Assembly (NCBI GenBank): GCA_902763335.1
Contig: CACWRR010000002.1
Location: 1-64,000 of the forward strand
Reading direction: 5' to 3'
Origin: an uncultured Lachnospiraceae bacterium
GTDB taxonomy: Bacteria; Bacillota; Clostridia; Lachnospirales; Lachnospiraceae
DNA: 64,000 nucleotides
Position numbers and translations under genes: made by a program. This document shows, piece after piece, positions 63,432-64,000 of this stretch. Under the pieces are notes generated by a model. That model was given only the letters and a program-made list of their open reading frames with translations, was not told the DNA's origin and ran no database searches. The number at the start of each line of letters is the position of its first letter. The first letter of the stretch is position 1.

Positions 63432-64000
63432 ATGTCACAGAATGTTTATGACGTTTTAGTTGAGCGTGGATATATAAAACAGCTTACCCACGAAAAAGAA
63501 ATAAAAGAATTATTAGAGAATGAGAAAATAACATTTTATATCGGCTTTGATCCTACGGCAGACAGCCTTCATGTAGGACATTTCATAGCCATGATGTTTA
63601 TGAGATATATGCAGCAGTACGGACACAGACCTATAGCTCTTATCGGCGGAGGAACAGCCATGATAGGCGATCCTAGCGGTAAGAATGATATGCGTAAGAT
63701 GATGACTAAAGAGACAATTCAGCATAATGTTGACTCTATAAAGAAACAGATGGAAAAATTCATCGATTTCAGTGATGGTAAGGCACTTATCGTAAATAAT
63801 GCCGACTGGCTGATGGATTTGAATTATGTTGATTTCTTAAGAGAAGTAGGAGTTCATTTCTCTGTAAACAGAATGCTTACGGCAGAGTGCTTTAAGCAGA
63901 GAATGGAAAAAGGACTTACATTTCTTGAATTTAACTATATGCTCATGCAGGGATACGATTTCTATGTTCTTAATAAAAAGTACGGTTGTAAGATGGAGCT
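63432..64000 (+). CDS. tyrS: Tyrosyl-tRNA synthetase (partial)
   Basis: The first 189 residues of tyrosyl-tRNA synthetase, cut by the right edge. Class I signature HVGH (HIGH-type) in [14 protein letters not shown], then [12 protein letters not shown] and [14 protein letters not shown] (tyrosine pocket). GGAGG precedes the ATG by eight bases. It charges tRNA-Tyr. Confidence 0.97.
   Translation, partial: MSQNVYDVLVERGYIKQLTHEKEIKELLENEKITFYIGFDPTADSLHVGHFIAMMFMRYMQQYGHRPIALIGGGTAMIGDPSGKNDMRKMMTKETIQHNVDSIKKQMEKFIDFSDGKALIVNNADWLMDLNYVDFLREVGVHFSVNRMLTAECFKQRMEKGLTFLEFNYMLMQGYDFYVLNKKYGCKME

Overview
The window is AT-rich and densely packed on the + strand. It looks like the chromosome of a spore-forming member of the Clostridia, most likely Lachnospiraceae. 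The grounds are spoIVA, LexA boxes of Bacillus type, a Prp protease beside an L27 with a cleavable N-terminus, Bacillus-like synteny (rplS-lepB-rbgA-rnhB-ylqG-ylqH-yraN; der-plsY-gpsA; lexA/yneA) and many AGGAGG ribosome binding sites. Species cannot be fixed from the sequence alone.

Layout. 1-250: end of a GreA/GreB-like gene, followed by a 119-bp cloverleaf-shaped repeat. 423-13400: translation, envelope and GTPase genes (rplS, lepB, rbgA, rnhB, ylqG, ylqH, yraN, pgeF, a DUF512 radical SAM gene, der, plsY, gpsA, a large LuxR-type regulator). 13496-15721: small accessory genes (DUF2442, SH3 protein, membrane protein, lipoprotein) with the second copy of the repeat. 15755-20083: rplU-prp-rpmA, then obgE-yhbY-nadD-yqeK-rsfS. 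20130-21235: divergent SOS locus lexA/yneA with four LexA boxes. 21386-27589: DUF5662, HPr-like and unknown genes, an amino-acid ABC transporter with a permuted binding domain, a MATE gene cut by an in-frame stop, and a LysR regulator; metE follows at 27713-29977. 30083-35221: AT-rich accessory block (XRE regulator, Ig-like secreted protein, two membrane proteins, a gene remnant, a PemK/MazF-like gene) ending at tRNA-Leu(CAA). 35343-49029: zinc-finger protein, polA, coaE, an FtsA-like ATPase, diguanylate cyclase, M23 peptidase, two pseudouridine synthases, YgiQ, SDR, recU. 49026-54326: histidine operon hisZ-hisG-hisD-hisB-hisIE. 54342-60011: two radical SAM-linked proteins, RNase E/G and two YibE/F proteins. 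60074-64000: spoIVA, a membrane-attached MutS-like ATPase and the start of tyrS.

Most genes are housekeeping. The parts most worth a second look are: the two cloverleaf repeats, whose arms differ by compensating changes; the ABC transporter protein in which the two lobes of the binding domain are in reversed order; the 19-bp stem that buries the spoIVA ribosome binding site and ends in a T-run; the FtsA-like ATPase with repeated beta-grasp-like units; the HisIE enzyme with a dead-looking HisA/HisF-like domain; and the accessory block beside tRNA-Leu. No CRISPR array, insertion sequence, rRNA or prophage was seen.
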